A stretch of 64,000 bases of DNA from Streptomyces sp. NBC_00306 (GTDB lineage: Bacteria > Actinomycetota > Actinomycetes > Streptomycetales > Streptomycetaceae). The position numbers and the translations under genes were made by a program. A model generated the notes under the pieces. It saw nothing but the letters and a program-made list of their open reading frames with translations, was not told where the DNA came from and ran no database searches. The DNA lies in the NCBI RefSeq assembly GCF_036169555.1, contig NZ_CP108032.1, forward strand, positions 1,860,001-1,924,000, in the 5' to 3' direction. Positions 9,196-17,036 of this stretch are shown one piece after another; position 1 is the stretch's first letter; each line of letters starts with the position of its first letter.

Positions 9196-10455
9196 GTGAC
9201 CTCGCTCGACAAGGCTCCGGCCGTCGCCCCGATGCCCGAGACCGAGCTGGCGGCCGTGCGGCGGCGCATCACCGCCGTGCTCGTCGCCAGTCAGATCCTC
9301 GGCGGGCTCGGAGTCGCCACCGGCATCGCGCTCGCCGTCGTGCTGGCGCAGCAGGTGAGCGGCACCGAGGCGCTGGCCGGCCTCGCGCCGACCGCAACCG
9401 TCGCGGGGACGGCGCTGATGTCCGTGCCGCTGGCCGCACTGATGACGGCCAGGGGACGGCGGCCGGGGCTGGTCCTCGCGTATCTGATCGGCGCTCTCGG
9501 TGCGGGCGTCGTCGTGCTCGGCGCCGTCATGGACAACTTCGTGGTGCTGCTGGTGGGCATGGCCGCGTTCGGCGCCTCCTCGTCGGCCAATCTCCAGGCG
9601 AGGTTCGCCGCCGCGGATCTGGCCGTGCCCGAGCGGCGTGGCCGTGCCATCTCGAACGTGGTGTGGGCGACCACGATCGGTGCGGTCCTCGGCCCCAACA
9701 TCGCGGCGCCCGCGGGCCGTAGCGTCGCCGGTGCCGGCATACCGGCCACAGCCGGTCCGTTCGTCTGGGCCGCCGGAGTGTTCCTCATCGCGGCGGTCAT
9801 GGTCCTGGTGCTGCTGCGGCCCGACCCGCTGCTGACCGCCCGTGCGCTGTCGCCCGCCGACCGGTCCCCAGAGGGCCGATCTCTGCGGGCCGGGGTGCAG
9901 GCCGTGCGCGAGTCCCCCATGGCCCGGCTCGCGCTGGTGACCGTCGCCCTTTCGCACACATCCATGGTGTCGATCATGTCGATGACACCTGTGGCTCTCA
10001 GCCACCACGGCGCCGGCATAGAACTGATCGGGCTCGTCATCAGCGGCCATATCGCGGGCATGTACGCGTTCTCGCCGGTGATGGGCTGGCTGGCGGACCG
10101 GGTCGGCCGGCTCGCGGTGATCGGACTCGCCGTCGGTCTGCTGTCGGTGGCCGCGCTGCTCGCCGGCACGGCGGGTGCGAGCCACGTCCAGACCGCCGTG
10201 GGGCTCTTCCTGCTGGGACTCGGCTGGTCGGCGGGCGTGGTCTCCGGTTCGGCGCTGCTGACCGACTCGGTGCCGCAGCCTGCCCGGGCCGCCGCCCAGG
10301 GCCTCTCCGATCTGGCGATGAGCGCCACCGCCGGGCTCGGCGGCGCGGCCGCGGGCCTGATCGTCGCCCAGGCGGGCTACGGCTGGCTGAACCTGGTCGG
10401 AGCCTGTCTGCTGCTCCCGATGGCGGCCCTGACGATCCGCAGGTCGATCCGCTGA
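9196..10455 (+). CDS. MFS transporter
   Basis: 419 residues with about 12 hydrophobic segments, GTG start at 9196. The MFS motif-A-like loops are MTARGRRPGLV between helices 2 and 3 and LADRVGRLAVIG between helices 8 and 9. A long central linker follows helix 6 (RPDPLLTARALSPADRSPEGRSLR split by position 215-235). No substrate can be assigned from sequence; homologues in Streptomyces are unannotated drug-efflux-like carriers. It stands alone between ogt and psuG on the same strand, 131 bp after ogt. Confidence 0.88.
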   Translation: MTSLDKAPAVAPMPETELAAVRRRITAVLVASQILGGLGVATGIALAVVLAQQVSGTEALAGLAPTATVAGTALMSVPLAALMTARGRRPGLVLAYLIGALGAGVVVLGAVMDNFVVLLVGMAAFGASSSANLQARFAAADLAVPERRGRAISNVVWATTIGAVLGPNIAAPAGRSVAGAGIPATAGPFVWAAGVFLIAAVMVLVLLRPDPLLTARALSPADRSPEGRSLRAGVQAVRESPMARLALVTVALSHTSMVSIMSMTPVALSHHGAGIELIGLVISGHIAGMYAFSPVMGWLADRVGRLAVIGLAVGLLSVAALLAGTAGASHVQTAVGLFLLGLGWSAGVVSGSALLTDSVPQPARAAAQGLSDLAMSATAGLGGAAAGLIVAQAGYGWLNLVGACLLLPMAALTIRRSIR

Positions 10456-10560
10456 CGCACACGGGCCCGGGACTTCGGGTCGGGTGTCCCGTCAGTGGCT
10501 CCAGGTCCGGGACGCGTTCTCCGGGGTTTGGGCGGCCCGCCGCTGTGCCAGGGATGGGAC

Positions 10561-11463
10561 ATGCAGCTCACCGAGATGACCGAGGAAGTACGGGAAGCAC
10601 TCGCCACCCACCGGCCCGTCGTGGCCCTGGAGTCGACGATCATCGCGCACGGGCTGCCGCGTCCGCGCAATCTGGCCGTCGCCGAGGAACTGGAAGGGCT
10701 CGTACGGTCCGAGGGGGCCGTCCCCGCCACGATCGCCGTCCTGGACGGACGGGTCCACATCGGCCTGGACAAGCGGCAGTTGGACCGCGTCGCCGGGGAC
10801 GACGACGTGCGCAAGCTCGGGCACCGGGACCTCGCACCGGCGCTGGCCTCGGGAGCCTCGGGGGCGACGACGGTGTCGGCGACGGCCTTTCTCGCCTCGC
10901 GGGCCGGTATCCGGGTCTTCGCGACGGGCGGGCTCGGCGGGGTGCACCGCGAGTGGACGCACTCCCAGGACGAGTCCGCGGATCTTCGGGTGCTGGCCCA
11001 GACACCGATCGCGGTGGTGTGCGCGGGGGTGAAGTCGGTGCTGGACGTTCCCGCGACGCTGCAACGGCTGGAGACCCTGGGTGTCGGGATCCTCGGCTAC
11101 GGGACGGATCGTTTCCCCGGCTTCTATCTCACCTCCTCCGGGGAGCCGGTCGACTGGACGGTCCACTCCCCCGGTGAGGTCGCCGAGGTGATCCGCGCCC
11201 GGGAAGCGCTCGGCGGGCCGGAGTCCTCACTGATCGTCGCCAATCCGGTAGCGGAGTCGGACCAGCTGGATCCGGCGCTGCACGACCGCGTGCTCCGCGA
11301 GGCGCTGGACGAGTGCACGGAGCGGGGCATCGTGGGTCAGGCGGTGACGCCGTTCCTGCTGGAGTTCCTGATGCAGCGGACCGAGGGCGCGTCGCTGGAG
11401 GCCAACATCGCGGCGGTGCGCGGGAATGTGCGGCTGGCGGCGCGGATCGCGGCGGCCCTGTGA
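10561..11463 (+). CDS. psuG: Pseudouridine-5'-phosphate glycosidase
   Basis: 300 residues from ATG 10561 (MQLTEMTEEV); an upstream frame extension to 10495 lacks family similarity. PsuG catalyses reversible C-C glycosidic cleavage of pseudouridine 5'-phosphate to uracil and ribose 5-phosphate in the cytoplasm, using Mn2+. Family landmarks are the N-terminal ALESTIIAHGLPRPRN (ESTI Glu), SGATTVSATAFLASRAGI, FATGGLGGVHR and the GYGTDRFPGFY block. It is followed directly by a PfkB kinase whose start overlaps or nearly touches the psuG stop, the standard psuG-psuK arrangement for salvaging modified nucleosides from RNA turnover. Confidence 0.95.
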   Translation: MQLTEMTEEVREALATHRPVVALESTIIAHGLPRPRNLAVAEELEGLVRSEGAVPATIAVLDGRVHIGLDKRQLDRVAGDDDVRKLGHRDLAPALASGASGATTVSATAFLASRAGIRVFATGGLGGVHREWTHSQDESADLRVLAQTPIAVVCAGVKSVLDVPATLQRLETLGVGILGYGTDRFPGFYLTSSGEPVDWTVHSPGEVAEVIRAREALGGPESSLIVANPVAESDQLDPALHDRVLREALDECTERGIVGQAVTPFLLEFLMQRTEGASLEANIAAVRGNVRLAARIAAAL

Positions 11464-11498
11464 GGGCGGAGCTTCCCGCTCCGTTCGAGGGGGGAGCC

Positions 11499-12413
11499 GT
11501 GCCCGCGGGCGCGCTGCTCGTCATCGGGGACGTCGTCACCGACGTCGTCGCACGTCATGCGGCACCGCTCAGCCACGGCACGGACACAGCGGCCGAGATC
11601 CTCATCCTGCCGGGCGGCGCGGGTGCCAACGTGGCCTGCTGGGCAGCGCGCCGGGGCTGCGCCGACGTACGTCTCCTCGGCCGGGTCGGCCGCGCGGAGG
11701 CCGGCTGGCACGAGGAGCGGCTGCGGTCCGCCGGGGTCCGCCCGCTGCTCGTCCCCGACGACGGGGCGCCGACCGCCACGGTCATCGCGCTGGTCGACGC
11801 GAGCGCGGAGCGCACGTTCCTCACCGACAGCGGCGCGGTCCTGCGCATCTCACCCGCCGACTGGTCGCCGTCGCTGCTGGACGGCGTCGGGCATCTGCAC
11901 ATCTCCGGCTATCTGCTCTTCGCCGAGTCCAGCCGAGAGCTCGCGCGTCTCGCCATGGCCTCGGCGCGTGCCCGGGGCGTCCCGGTGAGCCTGGACCCGG
12001 CCTCGGCGGGCTTCATCCGCGGTGCCGGCGCACCGGAGGTGCTGGCGGAACTCGACGACGTGGACGTCCTCGTCCCCAACGCGGACGAGGCGTGCCTCCT
12101 CACGGGTCTGACCGATCCGGCGGACGCGGCGGCACGGCTCAGCCGCCGGGTTCCGCTGACCGTCGTCACTCTGGGCGCCGGGGGCGCGCTGGTGGCCGAG
12201 TCCGGTGAGATCACGGCCCGCGTTCCGGCGCCGCGGGCCAGTGCGGTCGACTCGACGGGCGCGGGCGACGCCTTCACGGGCACGTTCCTGGCGGCGCGGC
12301 TCGCCGGGGCGGACCCTGCGAGTGCGGCGGCCGAGGGCTGCCGGGCCGGCGCGGAGGCGGTGACGCTGATCGGCGGCCGGCCGGCTCAGCCCGTCCCGCC
12401 CCACGCGGGATGA
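11499..12413 (+). CDS. psuK: PfkB-family carbohydrate kinase, probable pseudouridine kinase
   Basis: 304 residues from GTG 11499, which has GGGGAG at 11491-11496. A GTG at 11460, overlapping the psuG stop codon, is an in-frame alternative that would give translational coupling. PfkB signatures are clear: GGAGANVACWAARRG near residue 43 for substrate binding, and the C-terminal DSTGAGDAFTGTFLA with the catalytic Asp and anion hole. Next to psuG the most likely reaction is ATP-dependent phosphorylation of pseudouridine to pseudouridine 5'-phosphate. Another nucleoside or sugar cannot be excluded by sequence. It converges on, and overlaps by 28 bp, the leftward gene at 12386. Confidence 0.85.
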   Translation: MPAGALLVIGDVVTDVVARHAAPLSHGTDTAAEILILPGGAGANVACWAARRGCADVRLLGRVGRAEAGWHEERLRSAGVRPLLVPDDGAPTATVIALVDASAERTFLTDSGAVLRISPADWSPSLLDGVGHLHISGYLLFAESSRELARLAMASARARGVPVSLDPASAGFIRGAGAPEVLAELDDVDVLVPNADEACLLTGLTDPADAAARLSRRVPLTVVTLGAGGALVAESGEITARVPAPRASAVDSTGAGDAFTGTFLAARLAGADPASAAAEGCRAGAEAVTLIGGRPAQPVPPHAG

Positions 12414-13033
12414 CGCGGGTCGTCGACACGGACCAGCACATCGGCGGCCCCGGCGGGCCCCACCTCGTCCTCGTACCGCTGGAACGCGGGCAGGGTCCAC
12501 TGTTCGCTCTCCGGTGTCCGCCTCCGCAGCGCACCGGGCGAGAGCTGGAGGTGGACGGTCAGGTCGAACGGGAACCAGTGGCCGAGCAGAAAGGGACCGT
12601 GCAGCAACAGCACTCCCCCGGGCGGGAGCCGGACGCGCGGGCTGCGGGTCGCCCGGTCGGTCGCCGGATCCCACAGATCGGGCAGGACGAGCCCGCTGCC
12701 CCCGGCCTCCAGCGGCCCGAAGACCTCCCGCCACAGGGCGCCCGTGTCGAACCAGCCGCTGTAGTACGAGTCGGGGTCCTCGCGCCCGTACTCCAGGCGC
12801 AGCGACGCGGGTCGCAGGAAGCCTTCGGTCCCGACGACGAGAGCGCTCCGGCCGCGCAGCCGCAGCGCCTCCTCGACGCGCCGGGCGAACTCCCCTCCCG
12901 GCGCCCCGCCGGCGCCGTCCACGGCGACGCGCAGCCACGGGCTGCCGTCCTCGGCCTCGACCGCCGTGACCGTGTCCGCCACGGCCTCGGTCAGCCGCTC
13001 CCAGGTGATCGCTTCGAGTCGCACGGGTCCCAT
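12386..13033 (-). CDS. Uridine-kinase-like protein with degenerate P-loop
   Basis: 215 residues from ATG 13033 (MGPVRLEAIT). Overall layout is that of actinomycete proteins annotated as uridine kinase: a beta strand LRVAVDGAGG near residue 35, then the DFLRP-like segment FLRPASLRLEYGREDPDSYY, a PDLWDPATDRATR block, and GVLLLHGPFLLG. However, where Walker A (GxxxxGKS/T) should be, the sequence reads GAGGAPGGE, with no lysine and no Ser/Thr. ATP-dependent kinase activity is therefore doubtful, and a regulatory or altered role is possible. Its position opposite the pseudouridine genes, with overlapping 3' ends, may be relevant to uracil/uridine metabolism, but this is inference. Confidence 0.75.
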   Translation of the reverse strand: MGPVRLEAITWERLTEAVADTVTAVEAEDGSPWLRVAVDGAGGAPGGEFARRVEEALRLRGRSALVVGTEGFLRPASLRLEYGREDPDSYYSGWFDTGALWREVFGPLEAGGSGLVLPDLWDPATDRATRSPRVRLPPGGVLLLHGPFLLGHWFPFDLTVHLQLSPGALRRRTPESEQWTLPAFQRYEDEVGPAGAADVLVRVDDPRHPAWGGTG

Positions 13034-13250
13034 GATGCGGCGGACGCGGTGGCGATGCCCGAAGGAGGGGGTGGTGGTGCTGCCCGGCCGAGGCCGGTAT
13101 CGGTGCCCGACGGGAGTGCGGCGGCGGTGCCCGACGAACGCGGGTGGGGCCGAAAAGGAGCGGGCCCGGAGGCGTAGCCGGCCCCCGAGCCCTGTGATGC
13201 CGCCCATGTGGCACGCCGGCACACTTGAGGACCCCGGTCAGTCATGATGT

Positions 13251-13530
13251 CGTCGCGTCCTGCCTTTGGACCACCGCACATCGAGCTGTGCGGGCCGGAC
13301 TTGAACCGGCATCTCGGCGTACTGGGCCGGGGCCCGGTCGATCCGGCGATCGGCGGCGAATACTGAATCTGGAGCAATAGTCTGAGATTGACGGCGGCTG
13401 CCTCTGCCAGGCTTGGGCTACCGCGGCGCGTGACATGCCGCGGGGAGGATTCGAACCTCCACTGGAACCGCCTCGTTCACGACAAGCTTCAGTTTCAGCT
13501 TGCGCTCCTCGCGCACCCCGCCCGCACAGC
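13251..13530 (-). ncRNA. Putative ncRNA with two tandem permuted tRNA-like modules
   Basis: Two modules share the same order on the minus strand: T-arm, 3' acceptor strand, short loop, 5' acceptor strand, D-arm. Module 1 has T-stem GGAGG/CCTCC (13460-13456, 13448-13444) around canonical loop TTCGAAT. It then has CCGCGGC (13443-13437), a 9-nt linker, its exact complement GCCGCGG (13427-13421), TA, and a D-arm with GCC/GGC stem and GG in the loop. GCCGCC (13398-13393) can pair with GGCGGT (13472-13467) at the anticodon-stem position. Module 2 has T-stem GCCGG/CCGGC (13310-13294) around TTCAAGT. It then has CCGCACA (13293-13287), a 6-nt linker, TGTGCGG (13280-13274), and D-arm GTCC-AAAGGCA-GGAC (13271-13257). 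Module sequences differ while the pairing is kept. The layout resembles the tRNA-mimic module of bacterial Y RNAs (YrlA). Ends of the transcript are estimates. No Ro60/rsr gene is adjacent. Confidence 0.72.
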
Positions 13531-13552
13531 AGCGGACGGGGAGTCTTGAAGG

Positions 13553-14293
13553 CTACCCGAACAGGTAGCCGAACACCGCGTCACCCACGCGCTCGTCGGT
13601 GACCTCCGCGCCGTTGGCCTCCTCGCGCGCGAACTTCACGGCCTGCTGCAACTTCTCCACCCGCTCCAGCAGTTCGTTCACCCGCCGGGCCGGCAGCGCG
13701 CCGGAGAACTTCACCGTCGTCCAGTAACCGACCGGGATGTCCTCGTAGTAGACCTCGACCTGGGCCGGGTGCTTCTCGGTCGCCTCGGCCTTCACATGGT
13801 TGCGGGGCACCTTCTTGGTCCGCAGCGTGCGGACCGCCTCGGTCTTCCACGCGTCCGTCGACGGGTCCTGCGTCCACGACTCCGACGCGTCCAGCACGGG
13901 CAGCTTGCGCACGAAGGTGTTGATGTCCGTCAGCTGCTTCTCCAGGAACAGGAGGTACGCCACCGGTACATCACTCACGAGCACCCGCCCGTCCACCGTC
14001 ACATCGGCGCGCGCGGTGCAGTTCGCCCAGTCCTTGGTGGCGGTCACGTCGAACAGCCGCGTCAGCGTCTTCGCCGTGTCGCGCAGCACGTCCTCGGCCT
14101 TGACCTGGACCCGCGTGGACTCGGGAGGAAGCTGCTCCCCTTCCTCGTCCTTGGGCTGGTACGTACGCGAGATGCCGGCGAGCAACGCGGGCTTCTGGAG
14201 CCCGTGGTGAGCGGCCGTCAGGTCCTGGTGCGTCTTGGACTTGACGCCCTTCTCCACTGCGATGATCTGATTGAGTTTCGCCACGTCGATCAC
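13553..14293 (-). CDS. Conserved protein of unknown function next to tRNA-like RNA
   Basis: 246 residues, GTG start 14293 behind GGAAGG. I do not recognise a characterised domain; from memory, closely similar proteins occur widely in actinomycetes with no assigned function. The protein is soluble, with no signal peptide or membrane helix. It is rich in Lys and Glu, with a conserved-looking N-terminus (AKLNQIIAVEKGVKSKT), a KDEEGEQLPPE loop, a VPRNH motif near residue 164 and a predicted amphipathic/coiled helix near 210-230 (RVNELLERVEKLQQAVKFAREEANG positions only). It ends about 23 nt before the first base of the putative permuted tRNA-like RNA on the same strand, which suggests co-transcription and perhaps an RNA-binding role. 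Its size and motifs do not match Ro60/Rsr (TROVE, ~500 aa). Confidence 0.8.
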   Translation of the reverse strand: MIDVAKLNQIIAVEKGVKSKTHQDLTAAHHGLQKPALLAGISRTYQPKDEEGEQLPPESTRVQVKAEDVLRDTAKTLTRLFDVTATKDWANCTARADVTVDGRVLVSDVPVAYLLFLEKQLTDINTFVRKLPVLDASESWTQDPSTDAWKTEAVRTLRTKKVPRNHVKAEATEKHPAQVEVYYEDIPVGYWTTVKFSGALPARRVNELLERVEKLQQAVKFAREEANGAEVTDERVGDAVFGYLFG

Positions 14294-14659
14294 GGTACCA
14301 AGACCTTCCGACGCTCTCGAACCCTTATTCGGAGCACCGGGACACGGCCGGAACGACCGGTGGCACCGTGCGCAGCAGACTCCGGGCGGCCGGCGCCGGA
14401 GCGGCCCGCATCGACGACTGTCGGTTGCGTCCCGGCGCCCATCAGGCGCTGGTCCGCGTCCCGTTGATGCGGGCGACCATCAGGCGTTGGTCCGCGTCCA
14501 GTTGACGTGTGACCATCCGCAGGCGCGCCGGCCCTGGCCGCGTCGGCCTGCGCGGTGCCCGACCGCATGCACGGGGCGCCGGACGAGGCCGACCGGGCGG
14601 ATCGCTCCGAGCAGGCACCTGAAACGCTCTCGGAGTTGCTCGGCGCGCGGCGCCGGGTG
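14294..14659. other. Intergenic region with a degenerate ~38-bp tandem repeat
   Basis: No convincing gene lies here. Two imperfect copies of a 36-38 bp unit (CCATCAGGCGYTGGTCCGCG core) start at 14439 and 14477, followed by a partial third start at 14513. The leader of the 13553-14293 gene occupies the first part. A minus-strand frame across the repeat reads plausibly for ~30 codons but has no start or RBS and was not called. Confidence 0.6.
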
Positions 14660-15619
14660 TCAGGTGAGCCGGCGGACCGGGCTGCCCGCGAGATACGCCG
14701 CGATGTCCTCGACCGCCTGGGTGAAGTAGCCCTCGTAGTTGCGCCGGGTGACATAGCCGAGGTGCGGCAGGCCGAGGAAGTTCGGTGCGTCACGCAGCGG
14801 ATCGTCGGCCGGCAGCGGCTCGGCCGCGAACACGTCCGATCCCGCTCCGGCGATCCATCCCTCGTGCAGCGCCCGCACCAGCGCGGACTGGTCGACGATC
14901 GCCGCGCGTGAGGTGTTGACGAGATAGGCCGTGGACCGCATGCGCCGCAGCTCGTTCTCCCCGATCAGCCCGCGGGTGCGGTCACCGAGCTGGAGATGGA
15001 CGGAGACGAAGTCGCCTGCTTCGAGGAGTTCGTCGAGCGAGGCCGCGCGGACGACGCCGTGCTCCGCGGCCCGTTCGTCGGTGAGATTCTCGCTCCAGGC
15101 CATGACGTCCATACCGAAGGCCTGTCCCACGCGGGCGACCTTGACGCCGATCTTTCCCAGCCCGAGGAGGGCGAGCCGGCGGCCGTACAGGTCGGCGCCG
15201 ACGGTCGACTGCCAGGGCCCGTTGCCGCGCAAGGCCACGTTCTCCTCGACGACATGGCGGGCGAGACCGAGGATCAGCGCCCAGGTCAGTTCGGCGGGAG
15301 GCTCCGAGCTGCTGGCGGTGCCGCAGACGGTGACGCCGTGCCGGGCGGCGGCCTCCAGGTCGATGGACGCATTGCGCATGCCGGAGGTGATCAGCAGCCG
15401 CAGCCGGGGCAGGCGGGCGAACAACGAGGCGGTGAAAGGGGTGCGTTCGCGCATCGCGACGAGGATCTCGCAGTCGCCGACGGCGTCGGCGACCTCGTCC
15501 TCGGAGGCCAGATGGCGGGCGTGGGAACGGACTTCGACGTCGCCCGCGACGGCCGACCAGTCGGCCAGGGAGAGCGCGACCGCCTGGTAGTCGTCGAGCA
15601 CGGCACAGTGCAGCGTCAT
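14660..15619 (-). CDS. D-isomer-specific 2-hydroxyacid dehydrogenase family protein
   Basis: 319 residues from ATG 15619 (MTLHCAVLDD). Cytoplasmic NAD(P)-dependent oxidoreductase of the SerA/formate-dehydrogenase superfamily. The Rossmann motif LGLGKIGVKVARVGQAFGMDVMAW sits mid-protein (GLGKIG key residues near 150). The catalytic triad is recognisable: Arg in VNTSRAAIV, Glu in the following segment, and His in LPHLGYVT. Substrate cannot be predicted; actinomycete relatives are annotated only to family level. It is divergent from the pseudogene at 15654 with only 34 bp between the starts. Confidence 0.9.
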   Translation of the reverse strand: MTLHCAVLDDYQAVALSLADWSAVAGDVEVRSHARHLASEDEVADAVGDCEILVAMRERTPFTASLFARLPRLRLLITSGMRNASIDLEAAARHGVTVCGTASSSEPPAELTWALILGLARHVVEENVALRGNGPWQSTVGADLYGRRLALLGLGKIGVKVARVGQAFGMDVMAWSENLTDERAAEHGVVRAASLDELLEAGDFVSVHLQLGDRTRGLIGENELRRMRSTAYLVNTSRAAIVDQSALVRALHEGWIAGAGSDVFAAEPLPADDPLRDAPNFLGLPHLGYVTRRNYEGYFTQAVEDIAAYLAGSPVRRLT

Positions 15620-15653
15620 GGGAGCGGAGCGTACCCGGTGGGTACGTGCTGAC

Positions 15654-16373
15654 ATGGACGTGGTGGTGATCGAACCACGGAAGGGACGGTACTGCGCGGA
15701 GTGCCGTCAGGGGCCGCTGGCGATGCACATCCGGGAGTTCAACGCGCCGCTCTGCCCGGTCTGCGCGGATCTCGCGCACCTGGTCCACCTGCCGCGGGGT
15801 CCGCGGCACTCACCCGCCGCGCCCGCGAGGTGAGTTCGCTCTCGGCGGTCGCACCCGGGCCCTTGGCGCGGCGGCCGGGCGCGACGCGGTGACCCGGACG
15901 CGCCGCGGTCGTGGTCCGCTTCAACCGCCGCCGCCGGCGGTACGAGCGGCAGGGCCTGCTCGTCGAGGAAGCCACTCCGGCCCGTGCCGAGTCGGCCTGC
16001 CACGCGGACGCGCCGGCCCGGGCACGCCGCCGGGAACGGGACGCGGCCCGGCGTGCGGGCGAGGACATACGCTTCACGGCTGAACTGGCCGCCAGGATCC
16101 CGAGGTTGTTCCCCCGCAGTCCGCTCCACCCGCGCGCAGGACATCGCCGCGCACTCCACGGCGCGCGGCAGCGGTCGGGCGGCCCGCACCGCCGCGGGCC
16201 GGTCCCTGGAGACAGGAGCGGTGACAGCCGCGGTACGGGCCGCCGTACGGCATCTCGACACCGGGTACGACGCGTTGCCGACCGCCGGAGCCGCCCGCAA
16301 GGAGGCACGGGCACGGGTGTCCGCCGCGATCGAGACGGTGCCGGCGTCGTGGCGGCAGCCGCCTGCCCGGTAG
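15654..16373 (+). pseudogene. DUF2293-type protein, disrupted by frameshifts and an insertion
   Basis: Consecutive fragments in different frames together read as one family protein. The first is MDVVVIEPRKGRYCAECRQG...CPVCADLAHLVHLPRG (frame 1, to ~15806), with a CxxC...CxxC zinc-ribbon-like N-terminus. Next comes ALTRRAREVSSLSAV in the +1 frame to 15850. Then VVRFNRRRRRYERQG...FTAELAARIPRLFP (15911-~16115), and finally RSTRAQDIAAH...TGYDAL...ETVPASWRQ in a third frame to 16373. A 60-nt segment (15851-15910) flanked by GCGGTC direct repeats interrupts the second join and brings an in-frame TGA. At least three independent lesions make a functional product unlikely; sequencing error could explain the single-base shifts but not the insertion. 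Confidence 0.8.
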
Positions 16374-16391
16374 CTTCGGAGCGGGGTGTTC

Positions 16392-17036
16392 TCAGGCCCC
16401 GCCGCGGCGTGCCCGCCGGTAGAGCATCGCTCCGCCGAGCAGCAGTGCGGCGCTCGTGGGAACCGCGTAGCCCATCGGTCCGGAGCCGGTGTGGGCGAGC
16501 TCGACGTCCGTCTCGGGCAGCGGTGCGTCGGCGCGTTCGACCGGCTTGGGCGGGGCGGGCCTGGGCGGGGTGACGGGGCGCGGCTGAGCGGGCGGCTGCC
16601 CGGGGTTGTTGGAGGAGGAGTTGCCCACGGAGGCGTTGCCGATACCGACCACGTTCACTGAGTTCCCCGTGACGTTGACCGGCACATCGACCGGAAGCTG
16701 GATGCCGTTGCCGGACAGGACGCCCGGGGAATCCTTTCTGCCACCCTCTGCGGTGGCTCCCTTCGAGCCGTGTCCGGCACGCCGGCCGTCGTCCTGCGAG
16801 GTGTTCTCGCAGGAATTGCCGGCGGCCGGATTGAGCAGCCCGACGACGTTGATCGTGTTGCCGCACACATTGACCGGGACGTGTACCGGAAGCTGCACCG
16901 TGTTGCCGGCGAGCACACCGGGTGAACCGGCCGCGGCGCCGTCCGCCCCGGCGTCGGCGTACGCGTGTCCCGTCAGCGCGAGCGCGCCACCCGTGAGCAT
17001 CACGGTGGCCAGACCCTTTCGGTGAAGCTGCCTCAT
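16392..17036 (-). CDS. Long chaplin, sortase-anchored (two chaplin domains)
   Basis: 214 residues from ATG 17036 with GGAAGG upstream. Chaplins are amyloid-forming surface proteins that coat aerial hyphae. A signal peptide covers about residues 1-27. Chaplin domain 1 (~40-77) has the GN..QLPV..PVNVCGN...NPAAGNSC pattern with Cys58 and Cys76. Domain 2 (~105-142) keeps the pattern but has Thr123 and Ser140 in place of both cysteines, so it cannot form the usual disulfide. A Pro-rich spacer (~147-170) leads to a sorting signal LAHTG at 180-184, a hydrophobic helix and an RRARRGG tail, the LAXTG substrate of actinomycete sortase E. Expression is normally developmental (BldN, aerial growth); no promoter was assigned. 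Confidence 0.93.
   Translation of the reverse strand: MRQLHRKGLATVMLTGGALALTGHAYADAGADGAAAGSPGVLAGNTVQLPVHVPVNVCGNTINVVGLLNPAAGNSCENTSQDDGRRAGHGSKGATAEGGRKDSPGVLSGNGIQLPVDVPVNVTGNSVNVVGIGNASVGNSSSNNPGQPPAQPRPVTPPRPAPPKPVERADAPLPETDVELAHTGSGPMGYAVPTSAALLLGGAMLYRRARRGGA

Noticed and set aside
13374..13480. Short minus-strand frame starting GTG at 13480 through the first tRNA-like module
   Set aside because: About 20 codons without an RBS; the T-arm, acceptor and D-arm pairings explain the sequence better. A tmRNA-like tag was considered, but there is no tmRNA scaffold around it.
13251..13530. Two ordinary tRNA genes, or tRNA-Sec
   Set aside because: The T-arm precedes the D-arm in each unit and no normal cloverleaf with a 7-nt anticodon loop can be drawn.
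14439..14560. Leftward coding stretch across the 38-bp repeat
   Set aside because: About 30 codons read like protein, but no start or RBS is present and the repeat itself explains the pattern.
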